A stretch of DNA of 64,000 nt, from assembly GCF_009707955.1 (NCBI RefSeq), contig NZ_WMDQ01000006.1, forward strand, positions 62,001-126,000. The letters run 5' to 3'. Position 1 is the stretch's first letter; each line of letters begins with the position of its first letter. The position numbers and the translations under genes are program-made. Source of the DNA: Flavobacterium sp. LC2016-13 (GTDB taxonomy: Bacteria; Bacteroidota; Bacteroidia; Flavobacteriales; Flavobacteriaceae). Positions 54,278 to 64,000 of the stretch are shown here, piece after piece. Below the pieces are notes generated by a model that was not told the DNA's origin, ran no database searches, and was given only the letters and a program-made list of their open reading frames with translations.

Positions 54278-54285
54278 CAAATCTA
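54278..54285 (-). promoter_or_regulatory. Possible -7 box (TAGATTTG) of gltA
   Basis: TAGATTTG on the minus strand lies 37 bases before the gltA ATG and matches TAnnTTTG. Upstream at 17-23 bases I do not see TTG, so only the -7 supports it. The eno terminator lies immediately upstream, so gltA needs a promoter here. Confidence 0.4.
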
Positions 54286-54339
54286 AGGAATTTAAGACTA
54301 ATTAAAAAAAGAATACTGCTATGAATTTGTTAAAACTCC

Positions 54340-54370
54340 AAAAAAAAACCATTCGCTAAAACGAATGGTT
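54340..54370 (-). terminator. Terminator of eno
   Basis: AACCATTCG (54347-54355) pairs with CGAATGGTT (54362-54370), loop CTAAAA, with eight Ts after it on the minus strand. It is 25 bases after the eno stop. Confidence 0.9.
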
Positions 54371-54395
54371 TAAATTTAAGATATAACTCTTACAA

Positions 54396-55712
<1,317 letters not shown>

Positions 55713-55791
55713 TTATATATTTTTTTTCGAAATTATAAAAATATTCAATAGTAAAAACGCATTCCGACTATTAAACCTCTTTATTTATTAA

Positions 55792-56910
55792 CTATATCGT
55801 TTTAGCAGTAACTAGTTTTATGTTCTCAACAAACTGATCGAACAAATAAGATGAATCGTGTGGTCCAGGGCTCGCTTCCGGATGATATTGAACTGAAAAA
55901 CAGTTCTTATTTTTCATACGCATACCAGCAACAGTTCCATCATTTAAATGTAAATGCGTAATCTCTAAATCAGGATGATTATCTAGTTGTTCTTTATTTA
56001 CAGCAAAACCATGATTTTGAGAAGTAATCTCTCCTTTGCCTGTAACAATATTCTTTACAGGATGATTAATTCCTCTGTGCCCGTTAAACATTTTATAAGT
56101 TTGAACTCCATTAGCCAAAGCAATTACCTGATGTCCTAAACAAATTCCGAATAAAGGATTATCATTTGCTAAAATTTCTTTTGCTACTTCAATAGCACCA
56201 AAAAGAGGATCTGGATCTCCAGGTCCATTAGATAAGAAATATCCATCTGGATTAAATTCAGCTAGGTCCTTATATGTAGAGTTGTATGGAAACACTTTAA
56301 TATAACAATCTCTTTTAGCCAGATTTCTTAAGATATTCTTTTTAATTCCAAGATCTAAAGCAGAGATTTTATACGTTGCATTCTCATCTCCAAAAAAATA
56401 AGGTTCAGTAGTTGAAACTTTTGATGCCAACTCTAAACCTTCCATATTTGGCACATTCGCCAATTCCTTTTTCAAATCTTCAATCGAAGTTCCATCTGTA
56501 CAAATAACAGCATTCATAGCCCCATTATCACGAATATAGCTTACAAGAGCTCTCGTGTCAACATCAGAGATACAGATTAAGTTTTGCTTAGTGAAATAAT
56601 CTTCTAAACTTCCCGAAGCATCTTCTCTTGAATAATTAAAGCTGAAGTTTTTACAAACTAAACCAGCAATTTTGATGCTATCAGATTCAATTTCTAAATC
56701 ATTAACACCGTAGTTTCCAATGTGTGCATTGGTAGCCACCATTATTTGACCAAAATAAGAGGGATCTGTAAAAATCTCCTGATAACCCGTCATTCCAGTA
56801 TTAAAACAAACTTCACCAAAAGTCTTACCGCTAATACCGATAGATTTTCCATGAAAAATTGTCCCATCACTTAGTAATAAAATGGCGCTTTGTCGTGTTG
56901 TGTATTTCAT
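55792..56910 (-). CDS. carA: Carbamoyl-phosphate synthase small subunit
   Basis: Glutaminase subunit that hands ammonia to CarB for arginine and pyrimidine synthesis. The 372 residues have an N-terminal domain (LSDGTIFHGKSIG, GMTGYQEIFTDPSY) and the class I glutaminase with the nucleophilic cysteine in GICLGHQVIALANG (about residue 255) and YHPEASPGPHDSSYLF near the end. carB is not adjacent. A matching promoter lies upstream. Confidence 0.97.
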   Translation of the reverse strand: MKYTTRQSAILLLSDGTIFHGKSIGISGKTFGEVCFNTGMTGYQEIFTDPSYFGQIMVATNAHIGNYGVNDLEIESDSIKIAGLVCKNFSFNYSREDASGSLEDYFTKQNLICISDVDTRALVSYIRDNGAMNAVICTDGTSIEDLKKELANVPNMEGLELASKVSTTEPYFFGDENATYKISALDLGIKKNILRNLAKRDCYIKVFPYNSTYKDLAEFNPDGYFLSNGPGDPDPLFGAIEVAKEILANDNPLFGICLGHQVIALANGVQTYKMFNGHRGINHPVKNIVTGKGEITSQNHGFAVNKEQLDNHPDLEITHLHLNDGTVAGMRMKNKNCFSVQYHPEASPGPHDSSYLFDQFVENIKLVTAKTI

Positions 56911-56984
56911 TCTTTAATTTGTATTGTTTTTTAATTGTTTCATGAAACTCGCAAAGCTCATTTCATTTGTAATTAGATATTTTG

Positions 56985-57015
56985 CAAATTTACTTCTTTA
57001 AAAGAGTGCTTCCAA
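56985..57015 (-). promoter_or_regulatory. Promoter of carA
   Basis: Minus strand: TTG (57015-57013), 20 bases, TAAATTTG (56992-56985). The spacing and -7 box are the same as in the tviB promoter. Transcription would start near 56978, leaving a leader of about 70 bases before carA. Confidence 0.55.
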
Positions 57016-57092
57016 GATTTTTTAAAAATTTCGTTCATAAAAATAAAACCATACTACTGAAATAAGTTAAATTTAAAGTCCTTTCAAAAAAA

Positions 57093-57130
57093 TCAAAAAA
57101 AAAGGATAAACTAAAAATTAGTTTATCCTT
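57093..57130 (-). terminator. Terminator of the ribosomal operon after rplQ
   Basis: AAGGATAAACTAA (57102-57114) pairs perfectly with TTAGTTTATCCTT (57118-57130), loop AAA, followed on the minus strand by nine Ts. It is 28 bases after the rplQ stop and ends the spc/alpha operon. Confidence 0.92.
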
Positions 57131-57158
57131 GATTTCTATAGAATCATTACTTTCATAA

Positions 57159-57650
57159 TTATTCAGAAGCTTCAGTAGTCGATTCTGATTCAGCAGCTGG
57201 AGCTTCTGGAGTAGTCTCATCAGCTTTTTTTGCTTTACCACCACGACGGCTTTTTGCTTTTTTAACTTCTTTTTTACCACCATTGTAAAGTTCATTGAAA
57301 TCTACAAGTTCGATCATTGCCATATCAGCATTATCTCCCAAACGATTTCCAACTTTAATGATACGAGTGTATCCACCTGGACGGTCACCAACTTTAGCAG
57401 CTACGTCTCTGAATAAATCAGTTACCGCATATTTACTACGTAAGTAAGCAAAAACGATACGACGATTATGAGTAGTATCTTCTTTTGATTTTGTGATTAA
57501 AGGCTCAACGAATTGTTTAAGCGCTTTAGCCTTAGCAACAGTAGTGTTAATACGTTTGTGCTCAATAAGAGAACAAGCCATATTAGCCAACATAGCTTTT
57601 CTATGTCCAGTCTGTCTGCTTAAGTGATTGAATTTTTTTCCGTGTCTCAT
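57159..57650 (-). CDS. rplQ: 50S ribosomal protein L17
   Basis: The 163 residues start [20 protein letters not shown], the L17 signature, with a normal core to about residue 120. The C-terminal extension is rich in Lys, Ala, Glu and Ser ([16 protein letters not shown] then acidic), as usual in Bacteroidetes L17. Last gene of the operon. Confidence 0.97.
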   Translation of the reverse strand: MRHGKKFNHLSRQTGHRKAMLANMACSLIEHKRINTTVAKAKALKQFVEPLITKSKEDTTHNRRIVFAYLRSKYAVTDLFRDVAAKVGDRPGGYTRIIKVGNRLGDNADMAMIELVDFNELYNGGKKEVKKAKSRRGGKAKKADETTPEAPAAESESTTEASE

Positions 57651-57665
57651 TGCTATTTTAAATTT

Positions 57666-57683
57666 AATCCGCCGTGGCGGATT
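57666..57683. repeat. GC-rich perfect palindrome between rpoA and rplQ
   Basis: AATCCGCC and GGCGGATT form a perfect 8-base palindrome with a 2-base centre in the 36-base spacer. It is strikingly GC-rich against AT-rich surroundings. It may be a processing or attenuation hairpin that tunes rplQ against rpoA. No second copy was found in the window by eye. Confidence 0.6.
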
Positions 57684-57686
57684 GAA

Positions 57687-58679
57687 TTATTCTTTATCTA
57701 ATTTGTATTTAGCTAAGTCCATTCCGAAAGTTAAATTTTTAACTGCAACAAGTTCATCAAGCTCAGTTAAAGATTTTTTACCAAAATTACGGAATTTCAT
57801 TAGGTCATTTTTATTGAACGATACTAAATCACCAAGTGTATCAACTTCAGCCGCTTTCAAGCAATTTAATGCTCTCACAGATAAATCCATATCAACAAGC
57901 TTAGTTTTAAGCAATTGTCTCATATGCAATGACTCTTCATCATACGATTCTGTTTGTGCAATTTCGTCAGCCTCGAGTGTAATTCTTTCGTCAGAAAACA
58001 ACATGAAGTGGTGAATTAAAACTTTAGCAGCCTCAGTAAGAGCATCTTTAGGATTTATAGATCCATCAGTTTTGATTTCAAAAACTAATTTTTCGTAATC
58101 TGTTTTTTGCTCAACACGGAAGTTTTCAATTGCATATTTTACATTTTTTACCGGAGTAAAAATAGAGTCTGTAAAAATGGTTCCAATTGCAGCATTCTGT
58201 TTTTTGTTCTCCTCAGCAGGAACGTATCCTCTACCTTTTTCGATTGTTAAATCGAAGTTCAATTTGATTTTAGAATCTAAATTACAGATAACAAGGTCTG
58301 GGTTCAGAACTTGAAAACCTGAAATAAATTTTTGAAAATCACCTGCTGTTAATTGATCTTTACCAGAAACAGAAATAGTAACTGCTTCATTATCGATATC
58401 TTCAATTTGACGTTTGAAACGTACTTGTTTTAGATTAAGGATAATTTCGGTAACATCTTCAACAACACCTGAAATAGTAGAAAACTCATGATCTACACCT
58501 TCGATACGAACAGATGTAATTGCATAACCTTCTAATGCTGAAAGCAAAACTCTTCTAAGTGCATTACCAACTGTCAATCCGTAACCAGGTTCTAAAGGTC
58601 TAAATTCAAATTTACCTTCAAAATCGGTTGAATCGATCATGATAACTTTATCGGGCTTTTGAAAATTAAATATTGCCAT
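57687..58679 (-). CDS. rpoA: RNA polymerase subunit alpha
   Basis: The 330 residues have the N-terminal dimerisation domain ([20 protein letters not shown]) and the C-terminal alpha-CTD with [19 protein letters not shown] and [16 protein letters not shown], the DNA-contact helices. Normal length. It follows rpsD by 21 bases. Confidence 0.98.
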   Translation of the reverse strand: MAIFNFQKPDKVIMIDSTDFEGKFEFRPLEPGYGLTVGNALRRVLLSALEGYAITSVRIEGVDHEFSTISGVVEDVTEIILNLKQVRFKRQIEDIDNEAVTISVSGKDQLTAGDFQKFISGFQVLNPDLVICNLDSKIKLNFDLTIEKGRGYVPAEENKKQNAAIGTIFTDSIFTPVKNVKYAIENFRVEQKTDYEKLVFEIKTDGSINPKDALTEAAKVLIHHFMLFSDERITLEADEIAQTESYDEESLHMRQLLKTKLVDMDLSVRALNCLKAAEVDTLGDLVSFNKNDLMKFRNFGKKSLTELDELVAVKNLTFGMDLAKYKLDKE

Positions 58680-58700
58680 AAATTTCGACTAAGTCAATTA

Positions 58701-59306
58701 TTATTTGTTGTACAACTCTACGATTAATTGTTCTTTAATGTTTTCTGGAATTTGAAGTCTCGCAGGTACAGAAACGAAAGTTCCTTCTTTAAGATCATTG
58801 TTCCAAGTAATCCATTCATAAACATGACTTGAATTTGATAAAGAACGTTCGATAGCTTCTAAAGATTTAGATTTTTCACGAACTGCAACTTTATCACCAG
58901 CTTTAAGGTGGTAAGAAGCGATATTTACAACTTCACCATTTACAGTAATGTGTCTGTGAGAAACTAATTGTCTAGCACCTCTTCTAGAAGGAGCGATACC
59001 CATTCTAAAAACCACATTATCTAATCTTGCTTCACATAATTGTAAAAGAACTTCACCAGTAACTCCTTTAGTAGCTGATGCTTTTTTGAATAAATTTCTG
59101 AATTGTTTTTCTAAAATTCCATAAGAATATTTAGCTTTTTGCTTTTCCATTAATTGAACAGCGTACTCAGATTTTTTACCTCTTTTTTTAGCCATCCCGT
59201 GTTGTCCAGGTGGGTAATTTCTTTTTTCGAAAGATTTATCATCTCCGAAGATTGCTTCGCCAAATTTACGAGCAATTCTAGTTTTTGGACCAGTATATCT
59301 TGCCAT
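58701..59306 (-). CDS. rpsD: 30S ribosomal protein S4
   Basis: The 201 residues have [20 protein letters not shown] and the S4 RNA-binding domain [21 protein letters not shown]4 is an early assembly protein and, in other bacteria, the autoregulator of this operon. A structured spacer (59325-59378) lies just upstream. Confidence 0.98.
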   Translation of the reverse strand: MARYTGPKTRIARKFGEAIFGDDKSFEKRNYPPGQHGMAKKRGKKSEYAVQLMEKQKAKYSYGILEKQFRNLFKKASATKGVTGEVLLQLCEARLDNVVFRMGIAPSRRGARQLVSHRHITVNGEVVNIASYHLKAGDKVAVREKSKSLEAIERSLSNSSHVYEWITWNNDLKEGTFVSVPARLQIPENIKEQLIVELYNK

Positions 59307-59324
59307 TTCTAAAAAATTAAATTT

Positions 59325-59378
59325 AAGGTAGAGATTATGAATTCAGGTCAAATCCTTCGATAATCTATATTCTACCTT
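59325..59378 (-). promoter_or_regulatory. Stem-loop leader before rpsD, possible S4 autoregulatory element
   Basis: The 95-base rpsK-rpsD spacer is much longer than its neighbours (2-21 bases). AAGGTAG (59325-59331) pairs with CTACCTT (59372-59378), and AGATTAT (59332-59338) with ATAATCT (59360-59366), with a 5-base bulge. S4 represses its operon by binding a leader RNA in E. coli and Bacillus, so this is a candidate site. Inference from structure and position. Confidence 0.45.
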
Positions 59379-59401
59379 GTTTATACTATGAATAAATAAA
59401 A

Positions 59402-59785
59402 TTAAACTCTACGTCTTTTTGGAGGACGACATCCGTTGTGAGGCATTGGAGTAACATCGATAATCTCAGTAACTTCAATTCCACCGTTATGAATAGAACG
59501 GATAGCAGACTCACGTCCGTTTCCTGGTCCTTTTACATAAACTTTTACTTTTTTAAGTCCAGCTTCAAGAGCTACTTTACTACAATCTTCTGCTGCCATT
59601 TGGGCTGCATATGGAGTATTCTTTTTAGAACCTCTAAAACCCATTTTACCAGCTGAAGACCAAGAAATAACTTCACCTTTTTTGTTTGTCAAAGAAATGA
59701 TGATGTTATTGAAGGTAGCAGAAATATGAGCTTCTCCCGTTGATTCAACGATAACTTTACGTTTTTTTGCAGTTGCTTTAGCCAT
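59402..59785 (-). CDS. rpsK: 30S ribosomal protein S11
   Basis: The 127 residues include [20 protein letters not shown], the [19 protein letters not shown] block and the C-terminal [18 protein letters not shown], all S11 features. It follows rpsM by 8 bases. Confidence 0.98.
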   Translation of the reverse strand: MAKATAKKRKVIVESTGEAHISATFNNIIISLTNKKGEVISWSSAGKMGFRGSKKNTPYAAQMAAEDCSKVALEAGLKKVKVYVKGPGNGRESAIRSIHNGGIEVTEIIDVTPMPHNGCRPPKRRRV

Positions 59786-59793
59786 ATTACTTA

Positions 59794-60168
59794 TTATTTA
59801 GTTGCTTTTTTCTTGTTAGCAACAGTTTTTCTTTTACCTTTTCTTGTTCTAGAGTTATTTTTAGTTCTTTGTCCTCTTAACGGAAGACCAGATCTGTGAC
59901 GGATACCTCTGTAACATCCAATATCCATTAAACGTTTGATGTTCAAAGAAACTTCAGAACGTAACTCTCCTTCAATTTTGAATGCTCCAACAGCTTCACG
60001 AATTGCTCCGATCTCGTCATCATTCCAATCTTGAACTTTTTTATCTTGGCTAACTTGAGCTTTCTCTAAAATCTCAATAGCTCTACTTCTTCCTAATCCG
60101 AAGATATAGGTAAGTGCTATAACACCTCTCTTATTTTTTGGGATATCTACCCCTGCTATTCTTGCCAT
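59794..60168 (-). CDS. rpsM: 30S ribosomal protein S13
   Basis: The 124 residues start [20 protein letters not shown] and contain [20 protein letters not shown] and a lysine-rich tail, typical of S13. First gene of the alpha part, 2 bases after rpmJ. Confidence 0.98.
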   Translation of the reverse strand: MARIAGVDIPKNKRGVIALTYIFGLGRSRAIEILEKAQVSQDKKVQDWNDDEIGAIREAVGAFKIEGELRSEVSLNIKRLMDIGCYRGIRHRSGLPLRGQRTKNNSRTRKGKRKTVANKKKATK

Positions 60169-60170
60169 AA

Positions 60171-60287
60171 TTATCCTTGTCTTTGTTTAAATCTAGGATT
60201 CTTTTTGTTTATTACGTACAATCTCCCTTTTCTACGCACAATAATGCACTCGGGACTTCTCTTTTTTACTGATGCTCTAACTTTCAT
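60171..60287 (-). CDS. rpmJ: 50S ribosomal protein L36
   Basis: A 38-residue protein found by reading the gap between infA and rpsM: it starts [20 protein letters not shown] and ends NPRFKQRQG. The core C-x2-type zinc cysteines of the classical form are mostly replaced; only one Cys is seen (Cys14), so it is the zinc-independent C- form. It sits 12 bases after infA and 2 bases before rpsM, its conserved place. Confidence 0.93.
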   Translation of the reverse strand: MKVRASVKKRSPECIIVRRKGRLYVINKKNPRFKQRQG

Positions 60288-60299
60288 AGTGAATATCCT

Positions 60300-60515
60300 T
60301 TAATATCGATAAGTAATTCTTGCTTTTGACAAATCATAAGGACTCATTTCTAGTTTCACTTTATCACCAGGTAATAACTTGATGTAATGCATACGCATTT
60401 TACCAGAAATATGAGCAATTACAATATGTCCATTTTCTAACTCCACACGGAACATCGCATTTGATAATGCTTCAATGATTGATCCGTCTTGTTCTATTGC
60501 TGATTGTTTTGCCAT
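60300..60515 (-). CDS. infA: Translation initiation factor IF-1
   Basis: The 71 residues form the S1-like OB fold: [41 protein letters not shown] and [10 protein letters not shown]. Exact IF-1 length. It follows secY by 7 bases. Confidence 0.98.
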   Translation of the reverse strand: MAKQSAIEQDGSIIEALSNAMFRVELENGHIVIAHISGKMRMHYIKLLPGDKVKLEMSPYDLSKARITYRY

Positions 60516-60522
60516 AAATATA

Positions 60523-61869
60523 TTAAGCTACTGCTTTTCTATTTTTACCAGTCTTCATTAAACCATCATAATGTTTGTTTAACAAGTATGAATTGATTTG
60601 TTGAATAGTATCTATCGCAACCCCAACCATAATTATTAATGAGGTACCTCCAAAAAACATTGCCCAAGATTGTTGTACATCCATAATACTTACAACAATA
60701 GCTGGGAACACAGCAATCAAAGCAAGGAATAAAGATCCTGGGAAAGTTATTAAAGACATCACTTTATCAAGGAAGTCTGAAGTTTCAGCTCCTGGACGAA
60801 CGCCAGGAATAAAACCACCACTTCTTTTCAAATCATCGGCCATTTTGTTAGTAGGTACTGTAATTGCAGTATAGAAAAATGTAAATACAATAATTAAAGT
60901 TGCAAAAACAAAATTATACCAAAATCCGAAGATATTACTAAATGCTCCAACAATAGATTGTGATGTGTCCGATTTAGACAATCCGGCTACAGCTGCAGGA
61001 ATAAACATAATTGCCTGAGCAAAAATAATTGGCATAACTCCAGAAGCATTAAGCTTAAGAGGAATCCATTGTCTATTACCACCTGCCAAATCTTGCTCGT
61101 AATCTCCAGTAGTTGTACGACGAGCGTATTGAACCGGAATTCTACGTACTGCCATTGTAAGCAATACACAAGAAATAATAACTAATAACCACACAATAAT
61201 TTCAATAACTAACAACATTGGACCTCCATTGTTATTGGTAACTCTGGTTGTAAATTCTTGTATAAAAGCTTGCGGTAAACGAGCTAAGATACCAACCATA
61301 ATCAATAATGAAATTCCATTTCCAATACCTTTATCCGTAATTTTTTCTCCAAGCCACATAGCAAAAATTGTACCAGTAACTAAGATGATAACAGAAGAGA
61401 ACAAAAATTCAGGTGAATTAAAGCCTAGTAAGAATGCACTTCCAGGTAACGTTCTGTATAAATTATAGATATAAGTTGGACCTTGAACCAGTGTAATAGC
61501 TATAGTCAACCAACGAGTGATTTGATTAATCTTTTTTCTACCACTCTCTCCATCGTTTTGAAGTTTTTGCAAATAAGGAATCGCAATTCCCATTAACTGA
61601 ACAACAATAGATGCAGAAATATAAGGCATAATACCTAAAGCAAAAACTGAAGCTTTAGAGAAAGCACCTCCTGTAAACATGTCTAGGATAGATCCTAAAC
61701 CATTTTTAGTTTGTCCCGCTAAACCTGTTAATTGAGTTGCGTCAATTCCAGGTAGCGTTACATGTGCACCAAAACGATATACTAAAAGCAATCCTAATGT
61801 AATTAGGATTCTGTTTTTCAGTTCTTCGATTTTCCAAACATTACTTATTGATTCAATAAATTTCTTCAT
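60523..61869 (-). CDS. secY: Protein translocase subunit SecY
   Basis: Channel-forming subunit of the Sec translocase. The 448 residues have ten membrane helices and the SecY signatures [34 protein letters not shown], the RIPVQYARR loop and [14 protein letters not shown]. It lies in its usual place between rplO and infA. Confidence 0.98.
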   Translation of the reverse strand: MKKFIESISNVWKIEELKNRILITLGLLLVYRFGAHVTLPGIDATQLTGLAGQTKNGLGSILDMFTGGAFSKASVFALGIMPYISASIVVQLMGIAIPYLQKLQNDGESGRKKINQITRWLTIAITLVQGPTYIYNLYRTLPGSAFLLGFNSPEFLFSSVIILVTGTIFAMWLGEKITDKGIGNGISLLIMVGILARLPQAFIQEFTTRVTNNNGGPMLLVIEIIVWLLVIISCVLLTMAVRRIPVQYARRTTTGDYEQDLAGGNRQWIPLKLNASGVMPIIFAQAIMFIPAAVAGLSKSDTSQSIVGAFSNIFGFWYNFVFATLIIVFTFFYTAITVPTNKMADDLKRSGGFIPGVRPGAETSDFLDKVMSLITFPGSLFLALIAVFPAIVVSIMDVQQSWAMFFGGTSLIIMVGVAIDTIQQINSYLLNKHYDGLMKTGKNRKAVA

Positions 61870-61882
61870 CTTAATAGATAAG

Positions 61883-62335
61883 TTATATAGTTACAGCCTC
61901 TCCACCAGCAGCTTCAATAGCAGCTTTTGCAGTAGCAGTAAATTTGTGGGCAGTTACTTTTAATTTTGCTTTCAATTCTCCTCTACCTAAAATCTTAACG
62001 ATTTCATTTTTGGTAGCTAGACGATTTGCTACGAAATCTGTCATAGAAACAGAATCAGTAATCACACCATTGTCTACTAATAATTGAAGCGTATCTAAAT
62101 TAACACCTTCGTATTCTTTACGATTGATGTTTGTGAAACCAAACTTAGGCACACGTCTTTGAAGTGGCATTTGCCCTCCCTCAAAACCAATCTTTTTAGA
62201 ATAACCAGAACGAGATTTTGCTCCTTTGTGACCTCTTGCAGAAGTACCACCTTTTCCAGAACCTTCTCCTCTACCTAATCTTTTATTTTGATTGTGCGTT
62301 GACCCTTCAGCTGGTTGTAAGTTACTTAAATTCAT
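61883..62335 (-). CDS. rplO: 50S ribosomal protein L15
   Basis: The 150 residues begin MNLSNLQPAEGSTHNQNKRL and have the glycine-rich GRGEGSGKGGTSARGHKGAK and GFEGGQMPLQRRVPKFGF, all L15 features. Confidence 0.98.
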   Translation of the reverse strand: MNLSNLQPAEGSTHNQNKRLGRGEGSGKGGTSARGHKGAKSRSGYSKKIGFEGGQMPLQRRVPKFGFTNINRKEYEGVNLDTLQLLVDNGVITDSVSMTDFVANRLATKNEIVKILGRGELKAKLKVTAHKFTATAKAAIEAAGGEAVTI

Positions 62336-62346
62336 AACAGTATTTG

Positions 62347-62529
62347 TTATTTAGCTTCTTCGACAGAAACTAAGTGTTTAACTTTGTTTATCATCCCAAG
62401 GATAGCAGGTTTTGAATCATGCTCTACAACTTGTCCCATTTTACGTAGACCCAAAGCTTCCAAACCTCTCTTTTGAGAAAGAGGACAGTTGATTTTGCTT
62501 CTTACTTGTTTTACTAATAATTTAGCCAT
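62347..62529 (-). CDS. rpmD: 50S ribosomal protein L30
   Basis: A 60-residue protein with [20 protein letters not shown] and [20 protein letters not shown], the L30 signature. It follows rpsE by 12 bases. Confidence 0.97.
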   Translation of the reverse strand: MAKLLVKQVRSKINCPLSQKRGLEALGLRKMGQVVEHDSKPAILGMINKVKHLVSVEEAK

Positions 62530-62541
62530 AATTTCCTTGAA

Positions 62542-63063
62542 TTAACCTTTAAAAACTTTTTCTAAAGAAACACCTCTTTGTTTTGCAACAGTATGAGCGC
62601 TTCTCATTTGTAATAAAGCATCAAAAGTTGCTTTCACTACGTTATGAGGATTTGATGATCCTTGAGATTTAGATAATACATCGTGAATACCTACTGATTC
62701 AAGAACTGAACGAACAGCTCCACCAGCAATAACCCCTGTACCATGAGAAGCAGGAATTAAGAATACACGTGCACCACCAAATTTACCTTTTTGTTCGTGA
62801 GGAACAGATTGTCCATTCAAAGGAATTTTTACTAAATTTTTCTTAGCATCTTCTACTGCTTTCGCAATTGCTTCAGAAACGTCTTTAGATTTTCCTAATC
62901 CATGACCAACTACTCCGTTTTCATCACCTACAACTACAATAGCAGAAAAACCGAAAGCTCTACCACCTTTTGTAACTTTAGTAACACGATTAACACTTAC
63001 CAGACGATCTTTAAGTTCAAGACCACTTGGTTTTACCAATTCTACATTTTTGTATTTAGACAT
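62542..63063 (-). CDS. rpsE: 30S ribosomal protein S5
   Basis: The 173 residues have the S5 N-terminal RNA-binding domain ([39 protein letters not shown]) and the C-terminal domain with [20 protein letters not shown]. Normal for Bacteroidetes. Confidence 0.98.
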   Translation of the reverse strand: MSKYKNVELVKPSGLELKDRLVSVNRVTKVTKGGRAFGFSAIVVVGDENGVVGHGLGKSKDVSEAIAKAVEDAKKNLVKIPLNGQSVPHEQKGKFGGARVFLIPASHGTGVIAGGAVRSVLESVGIHDVLSKSQGSSNPHNVVKATFDALLQMRSAHTVAKQRGVSLEKVFKG

Positions 63064-63069
63064 AATATA

Positions 63070-63420
63070 TTAGAATTTAAGTCCAGCCGCTCTTGCGCCT
63101 TCTGCTAATGATTTAATACGACCGTGATATAAATATCCACCTCTATCAAAAGTGATGGTATCGATCCCAGCTTTTAACGCTTTCTCTGCAACTAATTTTC
63201 CAACAGCAGCAGCGATTTCAACGTTAGTACCTTTTCCTATTTCTTTTTCTCTTGAAGATGCAGCTAAAATAGTAACTCCATTTACATCATCAATAAGTTG
63301 AGCGTAAATTTCTTTGTTACTTCTAAATACAGATAGTCTTGGGTTAGCAGCAGTACCACTAATCGATTTTCTAATTCTGAATCTAATTCTCTGTCTTCTA
63401 TCAGATTTTGTTAATGACAT
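63070..63420 (-). CDS. rplR: 50S ribosomal protein L18
   Basis: The 116 residues contain [38 protein letters not shown] and [20 protein letters not shown], which are L18 motifs. It follows rplF by 11 bases. Confidence 0.98.
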   Translation of the reverse strand: MSLTKSDRRQRIRFRIRKSISGTAANPRLSVFRSNKEIYAQLIDDVNGVTILAASSREKEIGKGTNVEIAAAVGKLVAEKALKAGIDTITFDRGGYLYHGRIKSLAEGARAAGLKF

Positions 63421-63431
63421 AATCTTATTTT

Positions 63432-63974
63432 TTAAGCTGATTTACCTGCTTTTCTTCTTAATACTTCACCCACAAATTTAACACCTTTTCCTTTGTATGG
63501 CTCAGGCTTACGGAAACCTCTGATTTTCGCAGCAACCTGACCTAAAAGTTGTTTGTCAAATGATGTTAATTTTACGATAGGGTTTTTACCTTTTTCAGAT
63601 ATTGTTTCTAGAACTACTTCTGGAGCAATTTCTAAAACAATATTGTGAGAATATCCAAGAGCTAAATCTAATTTTTGACCTTGGTTTGAAGCTCTATAAC
63701 CAACTCCAACTAATTCAAGTTCTTTTGTAAAACCTTCATTTACACCAACAATCATGTTATTGATTAATGATCTGTATAATCCGTGTTTTGCTCTTTGGTC
63801 TTTATGATCAGACGATCTTTCTACTTGTACTTGATCGCCTTCAACTTTTACAGTAACGTCCGAAAACTCCTGAGTAAGTTGACCTTTTTTTCCTTTTACT
63901 GTAATAATACCGTCTTTAACTTCTACAGTTACGCCAGCAGGGACTACAATTGGGCTTTTACCTATTCTTGACAT
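63432..63974 (-). CDS. rplF: 50S ribosomal protein L6
   Basis: The 180 residues start [20 protein letters not shown] and end with the C-terminal signature [20 protein letters not shown], both diagnostic of L6. It is preceded by the last codons of a gene taken as rpsH. Confidence 0.98.
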   Translation of the reverse strand: MSRIGKSPIVVPAGVTVEVKDGIITVKGKKGQLTQEFSDVTVKVEGDQVQVERSSDHKDQRAKHGLYRSLINNMIVGVNEGFTKELELVGVGYRASNQGQKLDLALGYSHNIVLEIAPEVVLETISEKGKNPIVKLTSFDKQLLGQVAAKIRGFRKPEPYKGKGVKFVGEVLRRKAGKSA

Positions 63975-63992
63975 CTTATTTAGTCTTTAAAA

Positions 63993-64000
63993 TTAGTATA
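63993..64000 (-). CDS. rpsH: Last codons of probable 30S ribosomal protein S8
   Basis: At the window edge the minus strand reads TA-TAC-TAA, which would end a gene in a Tyr codon followed by stop, 18 bases before the rplF start. In the conserved spc operon rpsH precedes rplF, and S8 commonly ends in Val-Tyr. Only eight bases are seen, so the call is by gene order. Confidence 0.45.

Noticed and set aside
57035..57295. Open frame of 86 codons overlapping the end of rplQ
   Set aside because: Lysine- and leucine-rich translation in another frame of rplQ and across its terminator; a shadow.

Overview
The window comes from a low-GC Bacteroidetes bacterium, most likely Flavobacterium or a close relative. 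The evidence is the AT-rich sequence, promoters of the TAnnTTTG type, an UpxY-like NusG paralogue in a polysaccharide locus, an L17 with a long C-terminal tail, and the run rplQ-carA-eno-gltA beside a spc/alpha ribosomal operon. Almost every gene is on the minus strand, so the order of transcription is from high to low coordinates. The one clear exception is marC (50261-50887, plus strand). I saw no tRNA, rRNA, CRISPR array or insertion sequence.

Region A (about 57.0-64.0 kb) is the ribosomal spc/alpha operon: end of rpsH, then rplF, rplR, rpsE, rpmD, rplO, secY, infA, rpmJ, rpsM, rpsK, rpsD, rpoA, rplQ and a strong terminator. Region B (48.9-57.0 kb) is housekeeping: carA, eno, gltA, an arginine deiminase-like gene, ctlX, marC, a CoA-binding protein gene and recR, several of them ended by clear hairpin terminators.

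Region C (1-48.9 kb) is one very large surface-polysaccharide locus, probably O-antigen and/or capsule. It begins with wza, wzc, a UDP-GlcNAc 4-epimerase, UDP-glucose dehydrogenase and an UpxY/NusG-like antiterminator, and then a terminator. A new promoter with a hairpin-forming leader follows and drives the remaining ~42 kb. That part runs tviB-like dehydrogenase, manC, rfbB, a second export protein plus a Wzz-like chain-length protein, a frameshifted gene remnant, and fcl and gmd (GDP-L-fucose). After these come a legionaminic acid-type nonulosonate module (32.9-22.8 kb) and the assembly block: Wzx, a sialyltransferase-like enzyme, GT2, Wzy, GT2 and GT4. The last modules are a 2,6-dideoxyhexose module (15.7-12.4 kb), a FucNAc/FucNAm module (12.3-4.8 kb), a WecA/WbpL-like initiating transferase, an aminotransferase, rfbC, rfbD, rfbA, and the first 52 codons of a WbpM/PglF-type dehydratase.

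How the parts fit: the sugar modules would supply dTDP-L-rhamnose, a dTDP-2,6-dideoxyhexose, GDP-L-fucose, UDP-GalNAcA, UDP-GlcA, UDP-L-FucNAc (possibly with an acetamidino group) and a CMP-nonulosonate that may carry an unusual N-acyl group. The initiating transferase primes undecaprenyl phosphate, the glycosyltransferases build the unit, Wzx flips it, Wzy polymerises it, and the Wzz/Wzc proteins set length and drive export. The features I find most worth following are the UpxY gene with its terminator, promoter and leader hairpin; the antibiotic-type deoxysugar module in a surface-glycan locus; and the nonulosonate module with a PIG-L deacetylase and a formyltransferase-like protein that lacks the canonical catalytic asparagine.
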